64,000 nucleotides of DNA, from positions 5,859,565 to 5,923,564 of the forward strand of contig NW_022145596.1 in the NCBI RefSeq assembly GCF_000002235.5, in the 5' to 3' direction. Shown here in pieces: positions 46,986 to 59,585 of the stretch. Source of the stretch: Strongylocentrotus purpuratus (lineage: Eukaryota; Echinodermata; Echinoidea; Camarodonta; Strongylocentrotidae). Numbering within the stretch: the stretch's first letter is position 1; every line of letters starts with the position of its first letter. The position numbers were made by a program, and so were the translations under genes. The notes under the pieces are model-generated. The model was not told where the DNA came from, did no database searches, and was given only the letters and a program-made list of their open reading frames with translations.

Positions 46986-49900
46986 TTTGTCTCTCATTCG
47001 CAGTAACCGTTGTCATAAGTGTAACAACACGTGCTGCCCTTGAACAACACACATGTTCTTTAATTTATATTAGGTTGTTATGCATATTGCTCGAAAATCG
47101 ATTGTATGTAATGTGTGAGCTTTTCCATTTTTATAGGCCTATATGACTTAAACAAAACGATTACTCTTGTAATGTGTGTCTTGAAGGTTGTTATGAATAT
47201 CATGAAACCTGATCATGAATAATAAGTGAATTTTACCGATTCCTCAACCCAGTAACGCATGGTGTAACGGAAGCATTCGTCTGATTCACATATCATTAAT
47301 GTGTGTGAAAGAGAGTATTTTGTTTGCTATACTGACACTTTTGTTGTTGTAATGTTCTCCGTTCGTTTCTTGTATTTTATATTTCTTTGTGATTCTGTAA
47401 TTTTACATACGAATTTGGTGAACTCAATCTTGAAAAGTGCGAAGTGGTCGAGAGAATTTAATTGGTTTCTCGTCCTCAGCGATGCGCGCAACCACTGGAA
47501 ATGAATAAAACATTTAACAAAAAGAATTCACATCCGCAAATTTTAATTTGTTTTGTTCTCAAATGCATTACGAGATTAGGAGTAATCAAACTCGATTCAT
47601 CATCCATTGGGTCCTGATAATTGGTATTAACATCGCTCTTTGACAATTGGTGACAAGGCGGGGATCGTACTTACCATGAAATGAATAATTCTACCAGACA
47701 AAAGGCGTAACACAACGTAGGATTATGCAGTATTGTCTGTATCTTTGTCTGTATCTTAGTGACCTTAGATTGTGTTTAGTCACCTCCAAACCTGGCTTGG
47801 CATTCAAGTATTCATGAAATGCTATCACCTTCATCTGAAGATCAAGTTCAGGGTTTTATTTCATCCCGTCTCCAATGAATTTATCAATTTCATCAAGAGA
47901 AAATAGTTGACGATGCCTCTCGTAATATGACTCATTCATGGTATCGGTTTACCTGAAAGTACCGGCTACCTCTCGCGAGGATTGCATGTGATGTTTAATT
48001 TGTTTATTAAAATGATTTTTCATAAGATGAATCATTACATGACTAAAGACCTGACAACTATAATGATGTCTATCAATCACCATAGTCATGATAAACTACA
48101 ACAGTTCCATGATGTCTGTGGCAAAAACGTTGCAACACACCAAACCTGTTTTTCTGCCCTTTTCAGCCCCCCCCCCCCCCATGTAGCCCCCATATTATTA
48201 TATTATTACATTGTCATGCTGCTGCAGCTGTTGAATGGATGAATGATTATCATCAGTATTCAGGAATATCATAATCTTAATAATTGTTTATAAATATCTC
48301 TGTAAACAGCAGGTTTAACGAGTATAATGATAAGGTTAACAGGATAGTTATTCGAATGAAAGCGTTTAATGTAGCTTACAAATTCCTTTTATTCTCCACT
48401 CGTGCTATCGTACAGGGAGTAAGCAGGGTTTTTCCATCATAGCGAATTTTGGGTACACAGTTACATGAAGTCATGAAGCCTTTGTTATATCATGTCGTAC
48501 GTGTATTTTAGACTCGACCCACTATCTAATTTCTGTGTAACGAATCGAATCCAAGAAAATGTATACCTTATTGTGAATTAATTTTAACGTTTCGCCATCA
48601 AAATTTAAGTTAACTTTGTCATGGAATGTACAATCTGCTAACATAATTGTGTCTTCATGATTGATTTACAGTGATACGAAATGCATCTCAGTTGTAATAA
48701 TAGTATGCTAACCAATAAGGTGCATATATTTACTGATCTGAAAGACACTGACTGCCATTTGAAATACAAAGACATTTATTTATTTTATGAACGGAAATCC
48801 TTTTAATAGTCAAAAGTACAGTACACTTTGTTCGTTCCAACAAAGAGTCATGTGACTTTCGAAAACATCTGGAAGTCAGGACTCGATTTCCTGAAACATT
48901 ACCAAATAGTTGTCATGACAATCCTAAGGGTTCAATGGAAGATGATACATACATTCGAAAGTGTATTCACTCATCTTTCCTACCGTTAAAAGTAACAAGT
49001 AAGTAATAAACCCATCAATATTTTGACTCTTAGGTTTAGACCGACAAAAACAACTTACAAGGGCAGAGTACGACACGTTCTTGCTAGCAGACTGGTTAAT
49101 AGTTCCTTTGACTTGACTTCTAACAACGGAAGAAAGTACTTTGTCGAGTTTTTAAGGTCCGGAAATGCTGTGCTAATGAGATAGTGCTTAGCCGCTTCCA
49201 GCCGATTTGTCTGGCATGTTTATTGTTAAATAGTCTCTTATCTGATATAACGGGGATTAACTTGATGTTTAATATGTTTAATTATGCAGACAACTGTTTC
49301 ATGGAGAGACCAATATCTTTTATCTGCAATTTATTGTTTATTCTCCACTTGGCCTTCTTCGCCTCATAATTTCTTGCCACTCAAAGATGATAACGTTACA
49401 CTCTGTATCTCTTGAATAAGTTAACGTAGAACAGCGCTTATTACGAACCCCTTTTGATGATTTAATAACACCGAACCCCTAACAAGTCGGTACGCCTCTG
49501 TCGTTTAGAGAGGAAGCATTTGGTTAGAGGGGTACACAAGCACCGCGACGGGGGTATACAGGGGGAAGACACTAATGTCCAGGGAATCATCATCAGTGAT
49601 GACGTAATGAGCAATCCTTACATGTGTTATTATTCGAGCTCATGAGCATGAACTTGGTGTACTTTTTTGCGGATCCAGCCAGGTTGATTTTCTCGGGGAG
49701 GTGGAGTGGGGAGGGGTACAATTACTGACTATGTGATAATCTTTGATACCCCCTACCCCCCCCCCCCCCACACCTTTACAAATAGTAACGGTTAACAAAT
49801 AATCAGACGAAATTGGTCGACAAAGTAAAGCATAGACCCTCTATTTCTGGTTAAAGTAATGAAAGTCATGATTCATGATTTGGGTGGGCAAGTGCCCCCT

Positions 49901-51839
49901 GTACCCCCCCCCCTAACTATCCGCCACTGGATATAATGTGGCTATGGATCCAACCGATCATCCCCTTCGAACTTGGTATTAGCGTTGGGGGAAGGGGGAT
50001 GCTCGTGTATATTACATTCCGGGGAAGTCTGGAGTAAAATCGCACTGTGCATGAATAATTGATTACCTAATAGAGTTTTTGACAAAGGAGAGCAGCATTA
50101 TGCTGCGAATTGTACAAAATAGTCAAAATTGATTTTTAAAAAAATCTTAATTTCCCTTAGTGCTCCATATTGCAATCTAACGAGCGTTACGGAGATATAA
50201 AGCCATAATTGCGGAAATGCTGGAATGTACATGTGGGTCCAAATACTGTCCAATATTAACCTTGACATGACCAAATGGCCCGCCGGAAGGAGACAACATG
50301 ATAGATAGAGGTGGTCATGCGAGATGAAATTGTCTTCCTTATCGTTACTTCGGATGCATGCATTGCTTGATAATAGGGTCCATGACAGTAGGTCCCTTCC
50401 ATGTACCAAGCTGGAGATCGAAAGGAGGAAATGCAAGTATGGACTAATGGTTGGCCGCTAGTCAAGCGTTACATCTCCCCCAGATGTTTCAATTTTTGTT
50501 TCATTCATTCCATTCTCTCTCTCTCTCTCTCTCTCTCTTTCTATTTACTCCTCTCTCATTTTATCCCGAAGTCCTGTCTACATCGAACGCTTCCTCAGTA
50601 GGTTCAGAAGTTCATGTTGTATCTTAACCTGATACGAAGCAATAAAAGTACGACCAGAATTTTGTACTATAGTTGAATTTGAAACCATCACCCCCAAAAA
50701 GCATTATCATTGATTGTATGCAATGTTCGGATACCATCGAGTTTAATATGAAACAATTTCCGATGCAATTCATTTTATTTATCTAAAAGACAGTGTAAGG
50801 ACCAATGTACATGTATACATTTAAAGATGCAACTGCACGCCGTTATATTTGGAATGGTTCATGTCTACACTCTTGTTGCAATGATTCTCTTTATACTTGA
50901 CACCTTTTGATAATAAACGCAAGGATTTCGAAATGATATGACTTGCATGATCAATGATATTTTTTACCCTCGAAGGGCTATCTAGACCAGTTATGTATTT
51001 AGCTCATGGTCACCGATTATTAAGTAGAAATGGGCTTGGATACAATACCCCTTTTCTCTTTAAATGTCCCACGAGGCTTCTATTTTTCGATAACATAATA
51101 TGTGATTATGGTATTTGGACTCCGTTGCGTTGGGAGGTAAACTGTCTTAAATATCTATTTATGGAAGTATTAACATTAAAATGACTTCTTGACCTGGATG
51201 AAACAATGAAATATTAATAACTTGAGCTGTCTTTATAATCAGGTTTCACTGTATTTCTGGGAGCTGATAATATGGCTTCTTTGTAGTTGTATCGGTAAAC
51301 AATTTTGACCTTTAAACATGTACAGTATATATCTAAAAACAAAATATCTACCTTATGCCATTTCGGAGGGGAAATACAATAAAAATATCACTAACTGTAA
51401 TACTTTAGAAAATGTGAAATGTTGTTTTAGCAATCGGATGAGAGGAAAAATACTTTTTTTTTTTTAAGTCGACCTGAAACAAAAGATGTGTGGTCTTCCA
51501 GGTCTTTGTGCTGGTTCGGTCCTTGTCTTTATCAAGTGTCGTTTGACTAATCAGAATAGCGACAAACTAGCCAATTAAGATACCTTCTTTCAAAGCATCA
51601 GGATTACTGTTTTCTTTGAGTTAGGAGATATTTATCACCAAACTCGGACAAAAAGTGACAACGACCGAAGTTACCGCCCCGTCCAAGATTTAATTACCTT
51701 GAGGAACGTGAGGATACAAACCCCCATACCTGTCTCATCTCAGTCAGTCAGAAACCAGGCTGTAGTTAATTGAGTTGATAGGGATATAACAAGCAAACAA
51801 CGGTATTTAATTGGTCTCCGATTTTGAGTGGGTCTGGGG
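46986..51839. other. no gene recognised; transposon-poor
   Basis: About 4.9 kb of mostly unique sequence. Poly-C runs at 48168-48180, 49758-49769 and 49904-49912, and a short (CT)n at 50515-50540. No exon supported. Confidence 0.45.
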
Positions 51840-52060
51840 TATGTCTTGGCTTAAAGCTCGGCCGGCGGGCTTGGTGGACACGGGGACGCGTGTCCGGAGG
51901 ATCAACGGCGTATGCCGCTAATTAAGATAATTAGCGGACTCTCTCGATCGCGTGGGGATGACTAGCGGTCTATTGATGGATGGACGGCTTGAAATGCCAA
52001 ATCCAATGTCATAAACTCGTTATGAATGGCATCCAGTCATCGCTCGGTATCTAACCCGAA
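51840..52060. promoter_or_regulatory. candidate cis-regulatory block upstream of the GPCR
   Basis: A GC-richer, repeat-free island in AT-rich DNA, 2.8-3 kb upstream of the GPCR coding exon. It contains a 7-bp inverted pair GGACACG...CGTGTCC and, 30 bp on, a perfect TAATTA palindrome. No long frame crosses it. An enhancer role is inferred. Confidence 0.35.
51915..51937. promoter_or_regulatory. perfect palindrome with two TAATTA homeodomain cores
   Basis: Arms CCGCTAATTA and TAATTAGCGG pair exactly around an AGA spacer. TAAT cores in inverted order with a 3-bp gap fit the P3-type dimer site of paired-class homeodomains; each TAATTA is also a general Hox-type core. Confidence 0.5.
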
Positions 52061-52532
52061 ATAGAGGCATGTTATGACTGGAGGAAAATAGTGAGAGAAA
52101 AACAGTTATGAGAGACAGAGGAATCAAAGGTAGGGAGATCGTGAAAGTGAGATCATTGATGACGAGGATGAAAGTGGGATGAGATTGCCGTCTAACTCTG
52201 ACTCTGATGGGGATATAATGAGAAGATGAAAAGTTGAAGGGTTGAGAAATAAGGGACGGGAGAGAAAACCCGTTTCATTTTTGGTGTATTACTCATGAAG
52301 GTCTGAGCAATGATGGTTATTCGAGTGAATCTATGATGAGAACGTTTATTGCAAATAAAGCAGAAATGAATGCTGCTCGTGTGCTTCAAACATTTCAGTT
52401 AAATTTCTATTGTGACACATCTGGAGATGAAGGAACCTCCTTTTTTAGAAGATCCAAAATCCATTATGATTAACAGTTTATCCATAATTTTATCACGAAA
52501 TGACATCATCTTGTATCCCCCTCCTCAACCCT

Positions 52533-52544
<12 letters not shown>

Positions 52545-52565
<21 letters not shown>
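52545..52565. repeat. C-run plus (CT)n
   Basis: Short C-run followed by a CT dinucleotide run. Confidence 0.85.
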
Positions 52566-52566
<1 letters not shown>

Positions 52567-52729
52567 TCATATATGCCGTTCTGTATTTATGAGATACGTG
52601 ACTTCCTTTCGTAGGAACATCTTATGATAATTATAATGTTAGCCCATTCTTCCTTTTTTCGCCTCTCTCACAGTCCATATAATTATATTCGTTTATATCT
52701 GAGATTAATAATTTTGGGAATGCAAAGCA

Positions 52730-53300
52730 CAAAATCAATACCTCGATGTAGATGCGTGCTAACCCGAAGGCAAAGCTACAGGCAAAATATTTTTTCGTGA
52801 GTGTGCTAATAAAATAATAATATCACTCGTGCTGTAATGAAGCTTTTCGGAGCCGAAAATTTACATAAAAGGATACATCGACGCTTCTTTGTGGCGCTGA
52901 CTCACCATCAGCATTTTGATCACCACTTTCTCATCGCAACAATATTCGCACTCAAATCGATACGCCCGAACGCCGTGAATTGATAGTCGCTTTTGAAGGT
53001 GTTACTCCAATTTTCCATATTTCTTCGCAATTAAATGTATTTTCAGTTTTTACTCATTTGTATTGTCAGCAGGGTGCAACTACCCGAGGTGTAAATTTGA
53101 AGCGTTTTGTATCGCGAACAAAGCTCGTTATGAATAGTAGTTTGTAGATACATCGCACCAGCGGCATTTGTCGTCTGCTCTCCGATAAACGCGCGGGCTT
53201 TAGCCAGAAAATGGCGCCAAATTGCGAATCACGGCCAGACCAGATGTCAAGGTTTGAAGGGATAAGGTCGCCTTCATTATTGTTCTAATCCTTCATCTCC
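52730..53300. promoter_or_regulatory. unique GC-balanced sequence, possible regulatory DNA
   Basis: Repeat-free and of balanced composition, including CGATAAACGCGCGGGC and GCCAGAAAATGGCGCC near 53185-53220. No coding frame. It is listed because composition differs from the flanks; function is unproven. Confidence 0.2.
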
Positions 53301-54833
53301 TTCTCATCATTGCACTCTAATGATCAAATCCCTGATAATAGCTCCAGGCGATCATTCTCTTAAAAAAAGATTGGCATGTGGCGTAATAATCTCTTCTCGT
53401 TGCTCTATGAACTTGATTCTTGGTAAAATCAAACCAGCGTGGAGGTTATAAATTGTTACGTCTAAAAGTGTAACTTATTTTGCTTCTTGTAAGAATCTTA
53501 ACCATGGTGAACCAGAACTTTGCCCCAAAACGAATAGACTGATACAATGTAGTTGTCATTCGTGAGCACATTTAAGATGTTGAATTATATCGTATCTCTT
53601 ACATCTAATCACCTGATCCCAAAATGTAATTATTCATCTGGTCTTTTATCATACTTTTTTGTAACGGTATCACCTTGTTTGAAGGTTTAATGAATTAGAT
53701 TAACAATATCAAGGCTAAGCGATTTGAGAGAAAAATTGAGTCAAACTATGGGAAAGTTAAAGCAAAATGTTGGTGTTTCAAACAAAATGCGGAAGAGATC
53801 ACGAAGGTCACGTGATCAAAATATTCCAAGCACTTTGTGTTATTACCCACAACATTATAAAGAAAACATAAACAAAGTTTCGCGGCAGTAGAGAACAATG
53901 CAGATTACGCGTTTTTAATATCACAAGACGTGTGCCTTTTAATTTCAGCAGAAATATACAGTTGCCTTATCCCTTCAATGTCCATAGATATTTACAATAT
54001 GAACAGATGGTCAGATGTTATACAATATCGTCGGTTCTTCCTCGTATCAATCATGCTGTATTCATAATCCGGGGCATGCATAACGGCATCGAAAACAACG
54101 ACATTCAAAGTGTTTTATACCGGTAACACAGTAGTGATATATACTCAACTCCATGACCAGCGTTTGTGAACGAATGATTGATAACTTATATCCTTTAAGT
54201 GCGAATCCAAGTTCATTCGTGATTAATGCTGGTCCGTTATTTGAATACATCGAATAACAAATAGTAAATCATGTTTCGAGACCTTTCAAGGGAATTGTCA
54301 GATTTTGAACTCCGAGCGAGGACATCCAGGTATACCTACCAGGACGCTTTGTCTGTGTGTCTGGGAATTTTATCGACTTATTCTTATCATGACCCGCGCA
54401 ATAAAGTGAATTGATGTTTATGGTCTAGCCGCTGCCCATGATAATATTAGCAGGTAGTAAGATTTCGAAAAGTACTACCACTCTGTTACACCATCTTAGT
54501 AGGTCCATGGTTACACTGTCTCAAAATGATCATTTAAGTGAGTCAAAATTTGTCTTTTGATCCAATGTTGTTGGACCCTCAAAAACTCCAAAGGAAGGCA
54601 TGAGTACAAGCGATCGCACTTTGGAAACAAAGTCTAACTCATATAATTCGATGATACGTAGGAACACTCCAAGATTTCTCACGCTTTTTTCTTATGTTGC
54701 CTTGTGGTAACATCAAACAGAACCCTCTTCCATTTCTACGAGATTGACCATAATATAAACAAAAATAAATCGTTATTTGCATGAACTCAAACAAAATATT
54801 ACATTACCCAGGATTGACATTGTGACTTGTTTT

Positions 54834-54847
54834 TTCATATCTTTCAG
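54834..54847 (+). promoter_or_regulatory. splice acceptor before the GPCR coding exon
   Basis: Pyrimidine tract TTTTTTCATATCTTTCAG ends at 54847. The exon begins ACGGAGACGACATTCACC directly before the start codon, so the mRNA has at least one upstream untranslated exon. Confidence 0.8.
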
Positions 54848-54865
54848 ACGGAGACGACATTCACC

Positions 54866-55918
54866 ATGTCTTTGTCAGAAGAGGTCAACACAACCGGAAG
54901 TGGTGGTGGTAAAGACTTCCGGTTCACCGATTACAACCAGCGACTGGTCCTGGCCATCACTTTCATCGTCATCTCCGTCGTCGGTTCGATCGGCAACAGC
55001 ATTGTCATTGCTGCTGTTGCCATGTCTCGGAAACTTCGGACGGCCACCAACGTCTTCGTGGTCAGTCTGGCCATCGCTGACCTCCTCACCAACCTTTTCC
55101 TCCCGTGGAACGTGATTGCCTTGTTGAATGAAGACCGAGAGCAATGGCCGATGGAAGAATCACTTTGTGTCATGGCCGCCATCATTCTCTACACGTGCGT
55201 TGGTTCCAGTGTCTACAGCCTGGCTGCGATAGGTCTCAATCGCTTCGTTTTGATCACTCAACCCATACACGTGTATCACCACTACTACTCCAAGGTCAGA
55301 ATGGGCATAATGGTCATGTTCACATGGGTCATTCCTCTGTTCCTGTCCCTCTTGCCGCTCATCTTCGGTCTCGGACAGCTCGGATACGACGCCAAGTACG
55401 GTACATGCACTCACAAGACTTCACATCCGTTGTCTGATTACTACAGCTTGACCCAAGCCGTCATCATCTACCCGATTCCTCTGACAGTCATCCTGGTGTC
55501 TTACGTCGCCATCTATGTGCACGTCCGTGCTCACACGAAGACCATCACAGAGATTCAAGACACCTCAGAATCTTCGTCATCAACGCACAAACCCAAAAGG
55601 CGTGAAAGTACGGCTCGACGATCGATCAGCAAACGTCAGGTCGAAATCACTAAGAACCTCTTTTATGTCGTCTGCGCGTTTGTTCTTTGCATCACGCCAT
55701 ATTGTGCTAGCTTGGTGATTCCTGGTTCTGAGTCATTCATCCCATGGGCAGGGGCCATCATCCTTATGAACGCTTGCATAAATCCTGTCATCTATGCCAC
55801 AAAACATCCGCACTTCAAGAAGGTGATGTTTGCAATTATCCGATGTAGGCTTTCTGCAATACCCGAACCAAGCTCAGACTGTTTACGCGCGCAAGGCCAA
55901 CCAATACCATCAAGATGA
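54866..55918 (+). CDS. class A (rhodopsin-family) G protein-coupled receptor
   Basis: 350 residues, complete in one exon. The start was chosen at 54866 because a further in-frame ATG (54827) lies in the intron, before the acceptor. The N-terminus has one N-glycosylation site (N8-T-T). Seven hydrophobic spans lie at about 27-52, 62-85, 103-124, 147-170, 194-219, 262-286 and 293-311. Family marks: GN (43-44) in TM1, LAIAD with D72 in TM2, C101 and C181 for the extracellular disulfide, W154 in TM4, CITPY (275-279) in TM6, NPVIY (306-310) in TM7. The TM3 end is NRF (125-127) instead of DRY, as in melatonin receptors and the insect moody/Tre1 group (NRY). With TKHPHFKK after TM7 this favours the moody/Tre1/GPR84-melatonin side of class A; the ligand cannot be told. 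Loop 3 has basic RRES and RRSIS motifs, possible kinase sites. Acts at the plasma membrane. Confidence 0.96.
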   Translation: MSLSEEVNTTGSGGGKDFRFTDYNQRLVLAITFIVISVVGSIGNSIVIAAVAMSRKLRTATNVFVVSLAIADLLTNLFLPWNVIALLNEDREQWPMEESLCVMAAIILYTCVGSSVYSLAAIGLNRFVLITQPIHVYHHYYSKVRMGIMVMFTWVIPLFLSLLPLIFGLGQLGYDAKYGTCTHKTSHPLSDYYSLTQAVIIYPIPLTVILVSYVAIYVHVRAHTKTITEIQDTSESSSSTHKPKRRESTARRSISKRQVEITKNLFYVVCAFVLCITPYCASLVIPGSESFIPWAGAIILMNACINPVIYATKHPHFKKVMFAIIRCRLSAIPEPSSDCLRAQGQPIPSR

Positions 55919-56615
55919 GCATCGACAAAACGACGCTGAACACTTGAGCTTACTTGCACATCTCAGGTTGTGATCCTGAACCCATCACGAAGTCGCAGAA
56001 GACTCCATTAATAACCATCCTCACTGGACAGGTGGAAATTGAACGTGCTTCACAAACAAACAAACAGCACAAGGAGATGGTTGCATCGGATGGGTTAACT
56101 TCATTCCGTGCCTGCCAAAGGTGAACGAAAGTTGTTACGTATCGAAAAACAGTTCCTGCCTTGTACGAGGCATGAGTCACTGAACTCCAGAGAATTGATT
56201 CGTCAACAAACTTGTTTGGGTGCCTTGACAAGTTCACGCTTTTTATAAGAAGGACAGGTGCATCGACCGATGTCACAACAGCTTTGTAGTTGTGAAACCA
56301 CGGAAGCTTGTAGAGAAAGATGGGAAAATGCGTAAGAAGTGAACAAACTCGACATGACAGCGGACCAAATACCAGGGGAAGATTAGGTTTGCTTTTCGTC
56401 AGATAGGAAGATGAAAGGGCATTGAAATCTCAAACCGTGTGTCACTCTTTGCGGATTAACAGAAATTAATCCGTTTCTGAAATGTCCGAGCTTCGAAGTG
56501 AAATCTTCGGTGGCAGTAGTAAAGTTCCGATGGTGAAGGCAGTCCTTTTGATGATGTCAAAGGACTAATTGATTATCATGTTTGTATACTGTCATATTAA
56601 AGGTTCACTGAAGGG
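55919..56615 (+). other. probable 3' UTR of the GPCR
   Basis: Unique sequence after the TGA. The first plausible polyadenylation signal is ATTAAA at about 56596, followed by GT-rich sequence; the canonical AATAAA near 58010 is an alternative. Frames here are short and unsupported. Confidence 0.4.
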
Positions 56616-58616
56616 AATTATAATGGTAAAGTGGTGAATGTAAATAGTTTTATATTGCAATCACAATAACCATAATAATGCTGTATCAAAAAGGAATATC
56701 TACACAACTTTTGATTGAGAACAAAAACCTCATTTATATTTATTTGGCAATTTGTAATATTTTGTTATATCATTAGCAGACAGCTTAATATTTTGAGGTG
56801 AAAAAGTAATTTGTCGTATCACAATTTTTATAAAATCAAACTTGTAAACTTTTCTAAAAATTAGGTCGTTTAGATCATAAATTGGAATTGCGATAACCCA
56901 TGTAACCATACTTGTCACGCCATGTTATTTTTTTTTAAATTATACTTTTTTTTATCGAACTTTTAAAGTCCATATTAAGGTTAATTAAACGAAAACAATG
57001 GCAAATCTTCCGTTGTATTGTGTCTATGAAGACATGTAGACTTAACATTGAAAGCAAAGTCATGTTAAGAAAAAATAGTTATATCTATACATGGATTTTC
57101 GTCGGTGAAAAAAGAGAGATAGAACGAGAGATAGAGAGAGAGAGAGAGAAAGAGAGAAGGTAGCGAGAGGACGGTAATTTGTAAATGATTAATCTCCGAA
57201 CATCCTTTGGTGCTATTTTACTTTATTATAAATGGAATTGAAATGCTTCATGTTTGAAAATGTGCCTATTCTGAACGAATATGACAGCGTCATGTTTTTA
57301 GTCATTAATTTCATTGTTTCTTTTTGTTCTTCGCTTGGATGAAACATGTACAGTGTAAAAATGATTTTGTGTGCTCTTCAGTGTAATTTTCTGTATCATA
57401 GATGACTTAATTTATGTGATTACAAAAAAAATCATTAGATTATTCTAAAACGCAAGACAAATTATTTATGAAAGTAGATGTTTTATTTATAAGATTCTTA
57501 GTGGAAAGAATGTTTTGTGAAAGCAGCACTTTTTCATTGTTATATTATTCGAAATCAAATTTCGACTTGCAAGCAAAATATGAAAAAGGTTATGTCCACA
57601 AAAATCGTTCCTATTTCGGAATCAAGTTATATCTTTGCAAGCAAAGTTTCAAACTTTATAAGACCATTATTGACAGAGATTGAGTTGTCTTCATACTACA
57701 CCTGGGTTGGAATGATGATCATGTTTTAATGACGTTATAAAAATAACGATATGTACTAAGTTCTTTCAAACAACCAATGTTCCTTACAACGAAACAAACC
57801 AATTAAGATAATTATACTAGGGTATGGTTAGTATTTTTTCTCATTTCAATTAAGTTTCACTAATAGCAATAGCACTAAGTAACATATCTGTAAAACTTTA
57901 GAATGCTCATGAATTCGAAAAGGATCAAGATAATCTTTTTTCTTTTTTAATAACGCCCATCATAATTATCTTTAATTGTAATTTTAACGTTAAACGGGGA
58001 TATGCAGAAAATAAACACATTTCGAGAATTAACGATAATTGGAAATTCAACATTTTTAGTGAGTATTCTTTATATTAATACGTTTGTTTCTATTTGTTAA
58101 AATGTCATAGCTTAGAAAATTTGCTATCGATCATCGAATACTACCTAATTAATACCAATTAATGTTGCTATTTGATTGAAAGTTATAAAATAAGTCCGAC
58201 CTGATAAAAAAATTCTGAAGTGATTGGGAGGGGTGTATCCATCTAGCAAACTATCGGTTATTAGTCGCAATGTCATGAATGTAGTCGTTTCTTGTACTTT
58301 TGAAATTAGTAGTGAGGTGTTTGTGTAATGTTTTCATTCTGCAACTTGTAAATGATCTAGGTGTGAGACTAGTCACTGGACACACGTTTTTGATTGCTAT
58401 TGAGTGATATGATATCACACAACTTGTGGATTTTCATGAAATAATAAATCTGTGATGAAATGAAGAATTTTAAAAGTGTTTGTTTTTGCTTTGTAGAGTA
58501 TTTGGGGGTGGGGGAGTAAATTACAGTAAAACAACATCTTCCTGGATCTGGTTTCAAAGATCGTTTCATCATCGTCACCGAATGAGATGTGTAATTTAGA
58601 ATGGAATTGCAGAGAA
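56616..58616. other. no gene recognised
   Basis: Very AT-rich, with a short (GA)n at 57118-57158. Possible distal 3' UTR. Confidence 0.45.
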
Positions 58617-58618
58617 AG

Positions 58619-58730
58619 GAAAGTAAAGAAAGAAAGAGAGTAAGAGGGGAGAGAGAAAGTGGCAGACAGGGAACTATATCGAGAGAGGGAGGGAGAGAGA
58701 GAGAGAGAGAGAGTAAGAGAAAGAGAGAGT

Positions 58731-58761
<31 letters not shown>

Positions 58762-58790
58762 TGAGAGAGAGAGAGAGAGAGAGAGAACTG
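58619..58790. repeat. (GA)n tract with GT interruptions
   Basis: GA dinucleotides with AGAGTGAGTGAG interruptions. Confidence 0.9.
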
Positions 58791-58916
58791 GGATTACAGA
58801 TGGTTGGCCAAGGCGATGTAAGTGTTAAATATGCAAACTAGGAAAATAATTATGAAAGAGATATACAAAGAAATAATTCTGAAGAAGAAAAAAAGAGCCC
58901 TGATCAAGGCAAAACA

Positions 58917-59427
58917 TAATACTGCTTTTCTCTTCTTGGTATCCGTGTGCATGGAATTTTCCGTGTCTTCATTTTTTCCGGGAAATATGAGATTAGGGCG
59001 TCGGAAATAAAATGTAGGACCTCGTAGATACCTGAGGTCAAGGGGATAAGAAAAGTACACACCGACCTAACATGATTTTAAAACATCTGTGACTTTTTGG
59101 ATCACGTTCGCACGATCACATTCACATAAATTAATAAACACTAAACAAAAAATACATACGAAAGATATCATAGGAATGGCACGAATGAGACTTTGTTTAG
59201 TGCTCTTCAAAATATACAAATGTTGATTCATACGCAAACAACAACAAAACCATGATTATGGGTACATTAAAACGAACAAAACAATTCCCAAGAATTAAAC
59301 ATTACTATATAAAATTCAAACGATTCCAACTCCACACTCGGATTAAGACGTGCCATAATATCTCAAACGAAATGAGAGAAAAAAGTAGATACGAACAAAA
59401 TTATATGAACGGGAAAGAAATACTGCT
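58917..59427 (+). repeat. tandem duplication unit 1 (~511 bp)
   Basis: Starts AATACTGCTTTTCTCTTC. Shares with unit 2 the blocks CGTGTGCATGGAA, CGTCGGAAATAAAATGTAGG, TTTTGGATCACGTTC, GAGACTTTGTTTA and GTGCCATAATATCTCAAACG. Origin unknown; no coding frame. Confidence 0.8.
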
Positions 59428-59585
59428 TTTCCTTTCTTTTTTATTCGTGTGCATGGAAACTTCCTTCTTTCTCCATTTTTTCAGGAAAGTATGGGATTAT
59501 GACGTCGGAAATAAAATGTAGGAATTCGGAAATATCCGAGGTCAAGGGTATTAGAAATGTATGCACCAACTAAACACGATTTTAA
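59428..59585 (+). repeat. tandem duplication unit 2, left part
   Basis: Starts AATACTGCTTTTCCTTTC and stops at the TAA target where the 2.29-kb element entered. It continues at 61877. Confidence 0.8.

Noticed and set aside
54827-54865. Earlier in-frame ATG that would add 13 residues to the GPCR
   Set aside because: It lies before the splice acceptor at 54847, so it is intronic.
55160-55718. Additional + and - frames of 67-97 residues inside the GPCR
   Set aside because: Out-of-frame shadows of a complete receptor gene.
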